64,000 bases of DNA from CAMTWZ01 sp041749075 (GTDB lineage Bacteria; Bacteroidota; Rhodothermia; Balneolales; HLUCCA01), in NCBI GenBank assembly GCA_041749075.1, contig JBGTBY010000038.1:62001-126000 (forward strand), written 5' to 3'. A program made the translations under genes and the position numbers. Under the pieces are notes generated by a model. It did not search any database. It worked only from the letters and a program-made list of their open reading frames with translations, and was not told the origin of the DNA. Of this stretch, positions 49,893 through 59,772 are shown in pieces. Within the stretch, counting starts at the first letter, position 1; each line of letters begins with the position of its first letter.

Positions 49893-52272
49893 CGTAGGTC
49901 TCCAACCAGGTGATCTGCTCCCAAAGCATATGATTGAGCGATTCGCGTCCGCGATACCCATGGCTTTCGTGCGGCAACATCACCAAACGTGCGGTTCCAC
50001 CATTTCCCTTGATGGCCTGGTACATCCGCTCGCTTTGGATTGGGAAGGTGCCGGAGTTGTTGTCCGCCTCACCATGGATGAACAAAATCGGTGTTTTCAG
50101 CTGATGAGCGAAGAAAAACGGTGACATGGTGATGTAGGTGTCCGTGGCCTGCCAGATGTCGCGCGGCTCGGCTTGGAAGCCGAACGGCGTCAAGCTCCGG
50201 TTGTAGGCGCCGCTTCGCGCGATACCGGCTTTGAACAGGTTCGAGTGGGCCAATAGATTCGCGGTCATGAACGCGCCATAGGAGTGTCCTCCAACTGCTA
50301 GGCGTTTTCCATCACTCACACCACGTTTCACGAGTTCGTCGATCGCGGCTTGCGCGTTGGCGACGGTCTGCTCGATGAAGGTATCGTTCGGCTCGGACCC
50401 GTCGCCTTTCCCCACGATCGGCATCGCAGCGTTGTTCAGCACCGCATACCCTTGGGTCACGAAAAACTGCGGACCCCAGTAGCTGATCGATGTGAACTGA
50501 TACGGTGAATCGGAACGTTGACCGGCCGCATCGGCACTGGCGAACTCCCGTGGATACGCCCATATCACGACTGGCAGCGGACCTTGATCCGGCGTGTATC
50601 CCGCAGGTAAAATCAATTGACCTGATAATTGCACGCCATCGTTTCGCGAATAGGTGATCGTCTCGGTTTTCACATCCTTGTATTGCGGAGTCGGATGTGG
50701 GAAGGATGTGAGTTCTTTCACGGATCCGTCTTTCAACGAACGAAGCACGAAATTCGCAGGCATATCCACTGATTCCCGACGTGTGATGAAGCTCGACGCA
50801 TCCGCACTCGGCACGCTCACCACCATTTCATAGTATGGCGTTTCGGATTGCCAGAGCCTTGTGGTTTCTTTGGTCACCAGATTGAACCGATCCAAGAACG
50901 GACGATTTCCTTCGCGGGATGCGCCGATGCCGGTCAGATAAATGGACGATCCGTCTTCGGAAATCAGCAATTTTCCTTCATTGAAGACCGGATTTCCTGG
51001 ATCGCCATAGCGGTCTTCGTAGTTGCGGTCGCGGATCAGTTCGGCCGGTTTTGATGGCGAATCCGGAGCGATGCGCCAGGTTTTGCTATTTCGTGTGGCG
51101 CGCCAGGTCTCGTTAATCATCGCCAATCCGCCATCTCCCCATGCGATGCCGGCATAACGGGTGGATAGTTCCGCGATAGCCACAGGATTGCTTCTGAACG
51201 GAGCGGCCAAGGTAAATGCTTTGTCGCGGATGGTGGCTTCCTTCATCGGATTTCCCTCATCTTGGGCTTCCAGCCAGAACAACGTCGCATCGGCATCCCG
51301 ACGCCATTGCACCGAGCGCGGACCCATGTATGTGGAATTGAACGCGATGGGGATGTAATCGAGCAGGGGAAGTTCGGATACGCGGTACACGGCTTCGCCG
51401 TGGTCGTTCCAAACTTCTGTGATGCTAGGGAAGAGTCCGGCATGTAGCTGATAGGAATACGGCTTGACGATTCGGCTGGTGAGGATGTAGCCCGCGTTCG
51501 GAGACAGGGAGACAGAGCTGAAGATCGCAGGCGCGCCGAGAGGCTGGCTACGGCCATTGAGCTCGACTCGCGTCAGTTGTGCGGTCGCATAAAATTCGAA
51601 TAAGGCTTCGTCATGCGCGTCGGCCAGCAGATCCTGGTAGGTGCGCACAGGTGCGGCCTCGCCGATGGATTCTTGGATGATGGGTCTGGTGGGAACGAGG
51701 TTGCGCTCGGGAACGCCGTCGCGTGACGAGCGCACCGCACGGACCAGAAGTCCTTTGCTGTCTGGATACCATGCGAAGGGAAGTCCAGGCATGGTATTGT
51801 TCACATCAATGTTATTGAGTTTGGACGCGCGGGCATTGGAGACGGTCACGGTCCACAGTTCGAGGGAGGATCCGGTATCGTGTGTGAAGGCGATGAGTGA
51901 GCCATCGGGCGACCAGCTCGCATTTTGGATTTTTGCGTCGTTGGGGAGGCCGGCTACTTGGCGGGACTGCTGCGTGGCGATGGTGACCAAGCGAAGGTCT
52001 GTGCCATACGTGCTGCGACTCGAATTATGGTTCGCCGGATTGATCCGGTAGCCAGCCAAACGAAGCTCGGGCTGCGCCAAATCGGCGATGGTGGGAACCC
52101 CCGGCATGGTCGTGATCAGAAGCGTGGCGCCGGTGGGATCGATGCTCACCGACGGAGTGGCGGGTGCGTCGACCAACGCCGCGACCTCCGCTGGTGGCAT
52201 TTGATAGGTGGTTTGTGCGATGGTTGTTCCGGAAACGAACAAAAAAGCGCACAATAGTAACAGACGTGACAT
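49885..52272 (-). CDS. Secreted S9-family prolyl oligopeptidase-type peptidase
   Basis: 795 residues. Signal peptide (MSRLLLLCAFLFVSGTTIAQ), a beta-propeller of roughly 500 residues, and a C-terminal alpha/beta-hydrolase domain. The nucleophile is Ser664 in AVGGHSYGAFMTANLL, the acid in FIHGEADNNSGTFP and the histidine in LPHESHGYRGRES. It resembles the glutamyl endopeptidase/dipeptidyl peptidase group rather than classical POP. The start at 52272 is fixed by a TAGGAGT ribosome-binding site 5 bases upstream and the signal peptide; an ATG at 52542 would add 90 residues of no family likeness. Confidence 0.92.
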   Translation of the reverse strand: MSRLLLLCAFLFVSGTTIAQTTYQMPPAEVAALVDAPATPSVSIDPTGATLLITTMPGVPTIADLAQPELRLAGYRINPANHNSSRSTYGTDLRLVTIATQQSRQVAGLPNDAKIQNASWSPDGSLIAFTHDTGSSLELWTVTVSNARASKLNNIDVNNTMPGLPFAWYPDSKGLLVRAVRSSRDGVPERNLVPTRPIIQESIGEAAPVRTYQDLLADAHDEALFEFYATAQLTRVELNGRSQPLGAPAIFSSVSLSPNAGYILTSRIVKPYSYQLHAGLFPSITEVWNDHGEAVYRVSELPLLDYIPIAFNSTYMGPRSVQWRRDADATLFWLEAQDEGNPMKEATIRDKAFTLAAPFRSNPVAIAELSTRYAGIAWGDGGLAMINETWRATRNSKTWRIAPDSPSKPAELIRDRNYEDRYGDPGNPVFNEGKLLISEDGSSIYLTGIGASREGNRPFLDRFNLVTKETTRLWQSETPYYEMVVSVPSADASSFITRRESVDMPANFVLRSLKDGSVKELTSFPHPTPQYKDVKTETITYSRNDGVQLSGQLILPAGYTPDQGPLPVVIWAYPREFASADAAGQRSDSPYQFTSISYWGPQFFVTQGYAVLNNAAMPIVGKGDGSEPNDTFIEQTVANAQAAIDELVKRGVSDGKRLAVGGHSYGAFMTANLLAHSNLFKAGIARSGAYNRSLTPFGFQAEPRDIWQATDTYITMSPFFFAHQLKTPILFIHGEADNNSGTFPIQSERMYQAIKGNGGTARLVMLPHESHGYRGRESLNHMLWEQITWLETYVK

Positions 52273-52422
52273 TGGACTCCTAGGATTGATTTTGCCTAAG
52301 GTCGTAAGCAAAAACCAATTTTGCACCATGTGTTGGTATTCAGTAAGAAATAGCTGATCTTCGAACATCCTATGTGGAATGTCATCTATTATCTGTTGCT
52401 TGCCCTGTTTCTCCATTTTTAA

Positions 52423-53388
52423 ATGATCAGAACCCTCACCTTTTTCTGCATGATTTTCTTGGCCACATCCGCCTATGGCCAATCCGGGTACGGACGTGTA
52501 TTGTTTGTGACCGAACCCGATACCCTGTATGTCCAAATGCAAACCGTTCAGATGAAGCTTGCCACAGCCGACACACTATCTCTGCCGGCGGGGGAATATG
52601 TGTTCATCGTGATGGCCAAAGGTTATGCCGATAAGGAGGCTCGCATGGTGATTCAAGAGGGCACGATGCGCAATTACATGCTCCCGATGAAGACCGTCGT
52701 GAAACGGGAATACACGCAAGAAGTCAGCTCACTTCCATATTACGAATGGGCGAAAACCATCCATGTTGAAACGGATTTGGACAGCAAGATCGAAGTGAAC
52801 GGAGTCGAACTCGAAGGTACGGATTGGATGGTCTTGGCCGATGCGGGATGGGTGAATGTCAAAGTCACGCATCCACTTGGTCGAACCAGGCAAGTACGCG
52901 CTGAAATCCGTGAAAATCGCCTGAATTCACTCGATTTGCATATCCGCATGACCCGCAAAGAGCACCTCATCAACAGCCTGTTACCGGGTTATTCCCACTT
53001 CCGAAAGCAGCAATATGTGCGGATGGTGGTGGCACCGACGGCCGTTTTGGCCTTCATCGGACTCTCGGCTCAATCCCATCTGACATACTTGACCCAGAAA
53101 TCCGAGTACGACAAGCTTCGGCGTGATTATTTCACATCCGTACCGTCTCAAGCCGATGCGGCGGCGCGAAGGGCCCAACTCAAAGCGGATGAAGCCAATG
53201 CTACCCTCAAACAACGCGACATCTTTGTGGCGTCCACCATTGCTGCATATCTGATCAGTTATGCGGATGGGGTTCGTCCTGGCAAAATCGGTTATCGTGT
53301 GGGAGGGATGCGGTTGGATCCGTATGTCGAGTCGAATCCGAATGGTGACGGATTCATGCATGGGTTCAAACTCTCCAAATCTTTCTAA
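52423..53388 (+). CDS. Hypothetical envelope protein, DUF5683-like (paralogue 1)
   Basis: 321 residues. Signal peptide (MIRTLTFFCMIFLATSAYGQ), a PEGA-like beta domain (about 30-190: VTEPDTLYVQMQTVQ, LDSKIEVNGVELEG), then a membrane-associated region (about 195-320) starting with INSLLPGYSHFRKQQYVRMVVAPTAVL and containing a charged helix (KSEYDKLRRDY... RRAQLKADEAN). The next gene has the same order of parts and the same start of the second half, so it is a tandem paralogue. DUF5683-type proteins are envelope proteins of unknown role. Confidence 0.75.
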   Translation: MIRTLTFFCMIFLATSAYGQSGYGRVLFVTEPDTLYVQMQTVQMKLATADTLSLPAGEYVFIVMAKGYADKEARMVIQEGTMRNYMLPMKTVVKREYTQEVSSLPYYEWAKTIHVETDLDSKIEVNGVELEGTDWMVLADAGWVNVKVTHPLGRTRQVRAEIRENRLNSLDLHIRMTRKEHLINSLLPGYSHFRKQQYVRMVVAPTAVLAFIGLSAQSHLTYLTQKSEYDKLRRDYFTSVPSQADAAARRAQLKADEANATLKQRDIFVASTIAAYLISYADGVRPGKIGYRVGGMRLDPYVESNPNGDGFMHGFKLSKSF

Positions 53389-53391
53389 GCC

Positions 53392-54318
53392 ATGTGGATC
53401 CTATTGTTGCTCCTCTTATCCGAACCACCCGCGTATGTGCGATTGGTCACCTTGGTGCCTGAATTCTGGATTGTCTTCGAGGAGGATTTCCGGAACGCCC
53501 GATTCGTCAAAGCGATGGATGTGATCGAAGTGAGGCCTGGAATCCGCACGATCCGGGTATTCCACCCGTCCTACCGCGATTGGACTGGCTTCTTACTGTC
53601 ACCATCCAACGACACCACCGATCTGGGTTTTTCCATGATTCCGGTTTGGACCGATGCGACCGGTTCAAACTCATCCTACCTCCGCTATCAGACCGGTGGA
53701 AATGTGCTGGTGAACACCGATGATGATACGGCTGTGATTCGAGGCAGAGACACGCTTCGGGTTGGATCCGGTTTTGTGCAGTTGGCGGATGGGCGCGTGA
53801 ATCGAATCCAACTTCATTCAAAGCATGGTTTCACACAAATGGAGCAGGTGGATCTGACCAGCAAACGCGTGGTGACGATCGATGCCTATGTGCTTCCGGA
53901 TCGTCGAACCAGCATCTATTGGGGTCTATTTCCGGGCGGAAGCGCTTATTATAAACGGCAGTATCTGAAATCCGCCGTGCTAGGTATCTCCGGTTTCGCC
54001 GCCTTGAGCTTGACCTATGCGGGAATGAAGGATGTGGATGATCGCATTGCCGCATACGATCATTCGGTGCGGCAATACGAACGTGCTCTGAATATGTCCA
54101 CCGCGATCCAGTACCGGGAAGAAGCACGTAAAAACAAATCATTGGCGGACAAATCTATCGACCGAAGGAACATTCTGATGGGTGTTTCTGCTGGAATCCT
54201 ATTGGTGAATATGATTGATGCATTCATACCGCCGAAATCGGGATTCAGGGATGAGTCGAATCGGATCGAGTTCGTCACGAACCCCGGTGGAGCGGGTGTG
54301 AGGGTTAATTTCCGCTGA
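53392..54318 (+). CDS. Hypothetical envelope protein, DUF5683-like (paralogue 2)
   Basis: 308 residues, beginning 3 bases after paralogue 1. Signal peptide-like MWILLLLLLSEPPAYVR, beta-rich N-terminal half, and a second half GLFPGGSAYYKRQYLKSAVLGISGFAALSLTYAGMKDVDDRIAAYDHSVRQYERAL, given here as the conserved region about 178-235. It matches paralogue 1 in order: Pro-Gly then Tyr/Lys-Arg-Gln, hydrophobic helix, Tyr-rich charged helix, then IDAFIPPK. It overlaps the 3' end of the convergent lipoprotein gene by 14 bases. Confidence 0.75.
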   Translation: MWILLLLLLSEPPAYVRLVTLVPEFWIVFEEDFRNARFVKAMDVIEVRPGIRTIRVFHPSYRDWTGFLLSPSNDTTDLGFSMIPVWTDATGSNSSYLRYQTGGNVLVNTDDDTAVIRGRDTLRVGSGFVQLADGRVNRIQLHSKHGFTQMEQVDLTSKRVVTIDAYVLPDRRTSIYWGLFPGGSAYYKRQYLKSAVLGISGFAALSLTYAGMKDVDDRIAAYDHSVRQYERALNMSTAIQYREEARKNKSLADKSIDRRNILMGVSAGILLVNMIDAFIPPKSGFRDESNRIEFVTNPGGAGVRVNFR

Positions 54319-55963
54319 GCCAGATCCGATTGATGACGATTTCTCTAAGAAGTGGTGGTGCGCCATCAATTCTGAGATTGCGCCCTTTCCAGAAGAACGT
54401 ATCGAAGTGCACGAGCCGACTATTAATGGTGTTTATGAGCCGATAATCATCTTGGATGTCAATGATTCGTGTGATTCCAGGCGCATAATCCAGATATAGC
54501 AACTGGTTTGTTTCATCATAGCGTAGCGCCATAACCTTCCCGAACTCGGGATGCTTTCGCGCTGACCGGATACTTTTTTGTTGAACAACAAAGCCCTCGA
54601 AATTATGGACCATGACCACAGCGGGTTCATTGTTATCGGGTGATCGAATGATCGGCCCCATCCAATAATTTCCCGAAGAAGCATAGGGTTCAACATTCAG
54701 ATTATCCAACGAGGTGATCTCCATTTTGCTTCGCAATGGGAAGTGGATGATCACGGATGAATCAAAGGTTGATATTTCTTCAAAGAACAGTTCATGGGCA
54801 AGCATGTCGCCGTAAATGTTCACGACCTGGTCGCTTTGAAGATCAAGGACAAACACGGCACGATACATTTCCGATTGATCCGGGTTGGTATTATCGAAGA
54901 AAAAAGCACGAACCACGAGCTTTCTTGTTTGAGGATCATGATAGATGGCTTCAATCACATATTTTGGTTCCAAGTTGGCGATCACTCGCTTCGCAGCATT
55001 GGACCGGTTGTATGAATGAATTCGATAGCGATAGGCTACGAAAATCTCACTATCCAATCCTTCAGCGGTCACCACACTGGCATAGGTTAGATATGGCGCG
55101 AAATCCACGGCTTGATTCAATGTCACGGAAAACTGGTATTGCATCGTGTTCAAGTTGAAACCTGACAATGTGTTGTGCGACACATTGGCGAACAGCATCA
55201 AACCAGTCGATGGATTCATCGATCTGAACTCAATGAGTTGGGATGGGAATCGGACAATGGTTTGCAACTGTTCATCCAATCGCAAAGCCGTAGACACACT
55301 CGATTCGAGTTGCAATGTATCGGCAAAGGATCGGATGAGGTATCGATATCGTACCCCGAGTTCGGGCTCGAACTCGTGCTTGTATGACTGCGTAGGGGCT
55401 GTGTCGATGAGTTCGAACAATCCGCCATCCACAGATCGATACAACTCCGAATGCTTTACTGGAACACGTATCCGCCTCTCGGCTCCCGAAGTATAAACAG
55501 TGAACTCAGCGACTTGGGCTTGGGCCCAGCTGATGTCGATGCCATACTCGCGTCCTGAAACGGATAGGTTGGTGATGGGCGCCAATTCATATCGGTATAA
55601 AGGTGTCTTCAGCCAAGGCGATGCGGTGTCGCCCACCAAGGTTCTGAATTCGAAATGAAAGGGAATGGCATTGATGTGCACACCATTAAAAAAGTGCTGT
55701 GATGATTTCATCACCTCATCGAGAATCAATGTGGTGTCAGCCCCGCATATGTATTTGATTTGCGCTCTGGAACCGGCGAATTTGCCGGGGTTCCAACTGA
55801 ATCCGAACAGGTTGTTCGGCGCGACATTGGACACGAATCCGGTTGGAGATTGGAACTTCAGTTCCGGAGATTCCGGATCGAATGGGTTGGTCAGTTCAAA
55901 CTCGCTTGGCTGTTGGCATGAAGCGATGGCAAGAACGATGATGAGGGGTGCGATTCGTAGCAT
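54305..55963 (-). CDS. Fibronectin-like lipoprotein of the CQxPSxFEL family
   Basis: 552 residues. Signal sequence with lipobox (LAIASC, Cys16) followed by QQPSEFELTNPFDPESPEL. Residues about 40-230 form two or so fibronectin-like beta-sandwich regions; about 240-550 are beta-propeller-like with repeated strands (ISTFDSSVIIHFPL and others). A second, shorter gene with the same start (CQKPSDFELVNRHDPESPN) lies at 63266. A lineage-specific exported binding protein is likely; no substrate can be named. Confidence 0.78.
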   Translation of the reverse strand: MLRIAPLIIVLAIASCQQPSEFELTNPFDPESPELKFQSPTGFVSNVAPNNLFGFSWNPGKFAGSRAQIKYICGADTTLILDEVMKSSQHFFNGVHINAIPFHFEFRTLVGDTASPWLKTPLYRYELAPITNLSVSGREYGIDISWAQAQVAEFTVYTSGAERRIRVPVKHSELYRSVDGGLFELIDTAPTQSYKHEFEPELGVRYRYLIRSFADTLQLESSVSTALRLDEQLQTIVRFPSQLIEFRSMNPSTGLMLFANVSHNTLSGFNLNTMQYQFSVTLNQAVDFAPYLTYASVVTAEGLDSEIFVAYRYRIHSYNRSNAAKRVIANLEPKYVIEAIYHDPQTRKLVVRAFFFDNTNPDQSEMYRAVFVLDLQSDQVVNIYGDMLAHELFFEEISTFDSSVIIHFPLRSKMEITSLDNLNVEPYASSGNYWMGPIIRSPDNNEPAVVMVHNFEGFVVQQKSIRSARKHPEFGKVMALRYDETNQLLYLDYAPGITRIIDIQDDYRLINTINSRLVHFDTFFWKGRNLRIDGAPPLLREIVINRIWLSGN

Positions 55964-56021
55964 GATGTGAATATAGTGAATCGATCTTGGAATTTATCTT
56001 TCATCCGAGCGATGAATGCCG

Positions 56022-56027
56022 TATATT
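56022..56027 (+). promoter_or_regulatory. Candidate -10 box of the tRNA promoter
   Basis: TATATT, 17 bases after a weak TTTCAT. The expected start (about 56034) lies just before the tRNA. Confidence 0.4.
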
Positions 56028-56039
56028 TCACATCTACAC

Positions 56040-56112
<73 letters not shown>

Positions 56113-56116
56113 CAAA

Positions 56117-56159
56117 AAAAGGCTTGTATCTCAATCGAGGTGCAAGCCTTTTGTTTTTT
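56117..56159 (+). terminator. Rho-independent terminator after tRNA-fMet, possibly bidirectional
   Basis: AAAAGGCTTG pairs with CAAGCCTTTT, with a small inner CTC/GAG stem, then GTTTTTT. It starts 4 bases after the tRNA. On the other strand the A-run becomes a T-run, so it can also end the histidine kinase mRNA (stop at 56181). Confidence 0.85.
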
Positions 56160-56180
56160 ACGAATTGTGCCCTTGTGATC

Positions 56181-58064
56181 CTATCCTTTCTGGAAACTCA
56201 CCCTGAACATACTTCCGACTCCCGGGGTGCTTTCCACGTGAATGGTGCCGTTGTTGCGCTTCACCAGTTCACTCACAAATATAAGTCCCAATCCGCTACC
56301 GGATTCTCCAGCAGTGCCTTGCGTGAATTGTCCGGATGTGGTGAACAGGCGGTCTAATTTTTCTTTCGACATACCGATGCCTTCGTCTTTCACAATCAAT
56401 ACATGATTTCCGTTCAGGGTCTCACTCTTAATGATGATGGATTTTCCAGATGGGGTGAACTTCACGGCATTGGTCAGCAGATTTCGGATGATGGCCATGA
56501 GATGGTCCCGATCGACAGTCACCATCACTTTAGAATCCACATTCGATTGGATGGTGACGTTCTTTCGGATTGCGATCAAGTTGACAAGTTCCACATTCGA
56601 TGCGACCGCTTCATTCAAATTGACGGATTGCTGTCTGGATTTTTCGCCTTCGAACTGTCCTTTTGCCCATAGAAGCACATCCCGAAGGGTTTCATCGGTC
56701 ACCGAAAACTGGCGGAGTAGGGATGATTTGAGTGAGGCCCATTCATCCGGAGTCAACGCATCCATATCCAACAATTCGATCAGAGAGTGGAGGCTGGTAA
56801 GCGGACTGCGTAAATCATGCGACAAAATGGAGAACATTCGGTCTTTCATGGCACCGAGGCGTTGCAGTTCTTGCTGTGAGCGACGGATGTAAACCAATGC
56901 GGTCACTGCCCCGATCAGACTCACAATGATAATCGAAAAAATGATGCGAGAATAGAATTTCTCGGTTTCGAGGGCATTGACTTCTTCCTGCACGCGGTTG
57001 AGTTCGGCGACAGATTCGAGGTTCGCGATGGCCCGTTGCCGATCGATGGACAGCAGGCTGTCACTCAGTGACTTATGGATTTCCAGATATCGAAGTGCGG
57101 TTGCGGCATCCTCGGCATCTTTGTATGCGCGATAAGCGAATCGGCTGGCATCATTCGCTTCGCGCGGGGTGTTCACACGCATGGCCATCTCGTAGGCATC
57201 GGTGGCATATTCGGCCGCTTTTTGGGCTTGACCGAGTGATAGGTAGGCATCCGCCATCCCGCTGTAGACTCCGGAAAGGGATCGGAAGTCGTTCATGGAT
57301 TCACGAATTTCGGCGGCTTTTTGGTAATACTCGAGTGCGAGTGTGGCGTCGCCTCGACGAAGATGCGTGGAACCAAGGTTCATCATGCTGTTGCCGATGC
57401 TGCGTCGATTGCCGATCGCTTCGTTCATGGTCAGCGCGCGTTCATGGAAACGAAGGGCTTCGTCGTGCCGCTCCAATTCATTCAACAGATTCGCGACATT
57501 GTTCAGACTTCCTGCAAGATTCAACGTATCGGTTTTCTTCTCACGGTAGGCCAATGCTTGTTGGTGGTAGGTGAGTGCGATCTCATTTTGTCCCATCGCG
57601 CGGTGCAGATTGCCCAAGTTGTTCCACATGTTGGTGATGCCGATAGAATCGCCAATTTGGCGGTAGGTCTCGAGCGCCTCGTGCCAACGTTCCCCGGCCA
57701 AATCGTAAGCACCCCGGTAGAACGTGACCGTGGCCATGGCATTCAGCGTGCTTGCAAGTCCGGCGGGATCATTGATGGATGTGAATATCGCATAGGATTC
57801 ATCCAGCAATTCCTCACTTCCGGGTTGCCCCGTGAGATTCTTGCCGAGCGCAATCCAACGCAACGCATCACCTTGACCTTTCCGGTAACCGATGCGTTTT
57901 GCCTGGTCATGAGCTCGCTGAGCGATCGCGATCATCGAATCGGGTAATGTGCCCCTGAACGAATTGGCGCGAGTGTTCATGGAGTCGATGCGGGCAATAT
58001 CAATCTGAGACATCACAGGCGATGCCAAACCCAAAAGCAAGAGAAGGAGTACCGCATGTTTCAT
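56181..58064 (-). CDS. TPR-containing sensor histidine kinase
   Basis: About 627 residues. Signal peptide (MKHAVLLLLLLGLASPVMSQ), roughly seven TPR units in the periplasm (about 40-345; for example EIALTYHQQALAYREKK and DATLALEYYQKAAEI), a short coiled coil, one membrane helix (about 370-390), HisKA with SHDLRSPL (phospho-His 416) and HATPase with NAVKFTPSGKS and GSGLGLIFV. A small MAP extension to 58073 is possible. Such TPR kinases sense cell-surface state in Bacteroidota and relatives. Its start is 38 bases from the hutU start on the other strand, so the promoters probably overlap. Confidence 0.9.
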   Translation of the reverse strand: MKHAVLLLLLLGLASPVMSQIDIARIDSMNTRANSFRGTLPDSMIAIAQRAHDQAKRIGYRKGQGDALRWIALGKNLTGQPGSEELLDESYAIFTSINDPAGLASTLNAMATVTFYRGAYDLAGERWHEALETYRQIGDSIGITNMWNNLGNLHRAMGQNEIALTYHQQALAYREKKTDTLNLAGSLNNVANLLNELERHDEALRFHERALTMNEAIGNRRSIGNSMMNLGSTHLRRGDATLALEYYQKAAEIRESMNDFRSLSGVYSGMADAYLSLGQAQKAAEYATDAYEMAMRVNTPREANDASRFAYRAYKDAEDAATALRYLEIHKSLSDSLLSIDRQRAIANLESVAELNRVQEEVNALETEKFYSRIIFSIIIVSLIGAVTALVYIRRSQQELQRLGAMKDRMFSILSHDLRSPLTSLHSLIELLDMDALTPDEWASLKSSLLRQFSVTDETLRDVLLWAKGQFEGEKSRQQSVNLNEAVASNVELVNLIAIRKNVTIQSNVDSKVMVTVDRDHLMAIIRNLLTNAVKFTPSGKSIIIKSETLNGNHVLIVKDEGIGMSKEKLDRLFTTSGQFTQGTAGESGSGLGLIFVSELVKRNNGTIHVESTPGVGSMFRVSFQKG

Positions 58065-58101
58065 GGGCGCCAATTTACCGGATTACCGCTTACCTTGTAC
58101 C

Positions 58102-59772
58102 ATGAGCGACACGTCTTCCTTCCTACGTACGTTTGCCTCGCATCCCAACTACATGTCTCCTAGAGGCTCAACGTTGCACGCCCGTTCGTGGGCGACGGAA
58201 GCGCCATTGCGCATGCTTCTGAACAATCTGGATGCCGAGGTGGCCGAAGACCCCGCCAATCTCGTGGTCTATGGCGGCACCGGACAAGCCGCGCGCAACC
58301 GTCCCGCCCTCGAAGCCATCATCCGATCACTGCTGAGTCTTGGTGATGATGAATCACTGCTCATCCAGTCCGGCAAACCCGTGGGCATCGTGCGCTCCCA
58401 TCCCGAAGCGCCACGTGTACTCATCGCCAACTCGAATCTGGTTCCGGCCTGGTCCACATGGGAGCATTTCGAAGCTCTGAAAGAAAACGGGTTGATGATG
58501 TACGGTCAAATGACAGCCGGAAGCTGGATCTACATCGGCACACAAGGCATTTTGCAAGGCACCTATGAGACGTTCGCTTCCTGCGCGAAGCGGCATTTCG
58601 GGGGCACGCTGAAAGGTCAGCTCGTCGTCACGGCCGGACTCGGCGGTATGGGTGGCGCGCAACCTCTCGCCGCCACCATGGCCGGAGCCAGTTTTCTGGG
58701 AGCGGATGTGGATGCATCCCGCATCGAAAAGCGCCTTCAAACGCGTTATATCGATGAGATGACGGATGATTACACGAAAGCGCGCGACATCGCCCTTCTC
58801 AAGAAAAAACATAGACTTCCGTACAGCATCGGACTCGTCTCCGATGCTGGTGACTTGCTCAAAAAATTACTCGAAGACGATCTCATACCGGATGTGCTCA
58901 CCGACCAAACCTCCGCCCATGACCCCGTTCATGGCTACATCCCGAATGGATTGTCATTGTCGGATGCGGCTCGACTCCGAGCTTCCGATCCTGCGGCATA
59001 CAAAGCTCAAAGCCTGGCCAGCATGGCGCGACATGTCGGATTCATGCTCGAGCATCAGAAACGCGGCGCCATCACCTTCGATTATGGAAACAACATCCGT
59101 GAATTCGCAAAACAGGGCGGGGAAGTGAATGCGTATGATTTCAACGGATTTGTGCCGGAATTCATCCGTCCGTTGTTCTGTGAAGGGAAGGGGCCGTTTC
59201 GCTGGGTGGCGTTGTCCGGCTATCCGGAAGACATTTATACCACGGATCGGGCCCTCATCGAGGCCTTTCCCGCCAACACGCATCTGATCGATTGGCTCAC
59301 CCAAGCACGCGAGAAAATCGCGTTCCAAGGGCTTCCAGCAAGAATTTGCTGGTTGGGGATGGGGGAGCGCGAAAAAGCGGGATTGATTTTCAATGAATTG
59401 GTGCGAACCGGTAAGGTGAGCGCCCCCATCGTGATCGGTCGCGACCATTTGGATTGCGGCTCCGTGGCCTCGCCCAACCGCGAAACCGAAGGCATGAAAG
59501 ACGGGTCGGATGCGGTTTCCGACTGGCCCTTGCTCAATTTGATGGCCAATACCGGCGGCGGTGCCACTTGGGTGTCGTTTCATCATGGTGGTGGCGTTGG
59601 GATGGGATATTCGCAACATGCCGGCATGGTGGTGGTGGCGGATGGGACCGATCGCGCCGCGAATTGCCTTCGTCGCGTGCTGCATAACGACCCAGCGATG
59701 GGCGTTTTCCGTCATGTGGATGCCGGCTATGATGAAGCCATATCCGTCGCTAAAACGCACAACTTAGTATGA
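58102..59772 (+). CDS. hutU: Urocanate hydratase
   Basis: Second step of histidine degradation: urocanate plus water to imidazolone propionate, using NAD as catalytic cofactor. 556 residues, as usual. MYGQMTAGSWIYIGTQGI, VTAGLGGMGGAQPLA (NAD binding), the catalytic Cys416 in RICWLGMGERE and DHLDCGSVASPNRETEGMKDG are diagnostic. ATG 58102 is chosen over 58063, which would add a non-family MGANLPDYRLPCT. It overlaps hutI by 4 bases. Confidence 0.96.
   Translation: MSDTSSFLRTFASHPNYMSPRGSTLHARSWATEAPLRMLLNNLDAEVAEDPANLVVYGGTGQAARNRPALEAIIRSLLSLGDDESLLIQSGKPVGIVRSHPEAPRVLIANSNLVPAWSTWEHFEALKENGLMMYGQMTAGSWIYIGTQGILQGTYETFASCAKRHFGGTLKGQLVVTAGLGGMGGAQPLAATMAGASFLGADVDASRIEKRLQTRYIDEMTDDYTKARDIALLKKKHRLPYSIGLVSDAGDLLKKLLEDDLIPDVLTDQTSAHDPVHGYIPNGLSLSDAARLRASDPAAYKAQSLASMARHVGFMLEHQKRGAITFDYGNNIREFAKQGGEVNAYDFNGFVPEFIRPLFCEGKGPFRWVALSGYPEDIYTTDRALIEAFPANTHLIDWLTQAREKIAFQGLPARICWLGMGEREKAGLIFNELVRTGKVSAPIVIGRDHLDCGSVASPNRETEGMKDGSDAVSDWPLLNLMANTGGGATWVSFHHGGGVGMGYSQHAGMVVVADGTDRAANCLRRVLHNDPAMGVFRHVDAGYDEAISVAKTHNLV

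Noticed and set aside
52273..52542. N-terminal extension of the S9 peptidase
   Set aside because: Would place 90 unrelated residues before a normal signal peptide and ignore the TAGGAGT site at its start.
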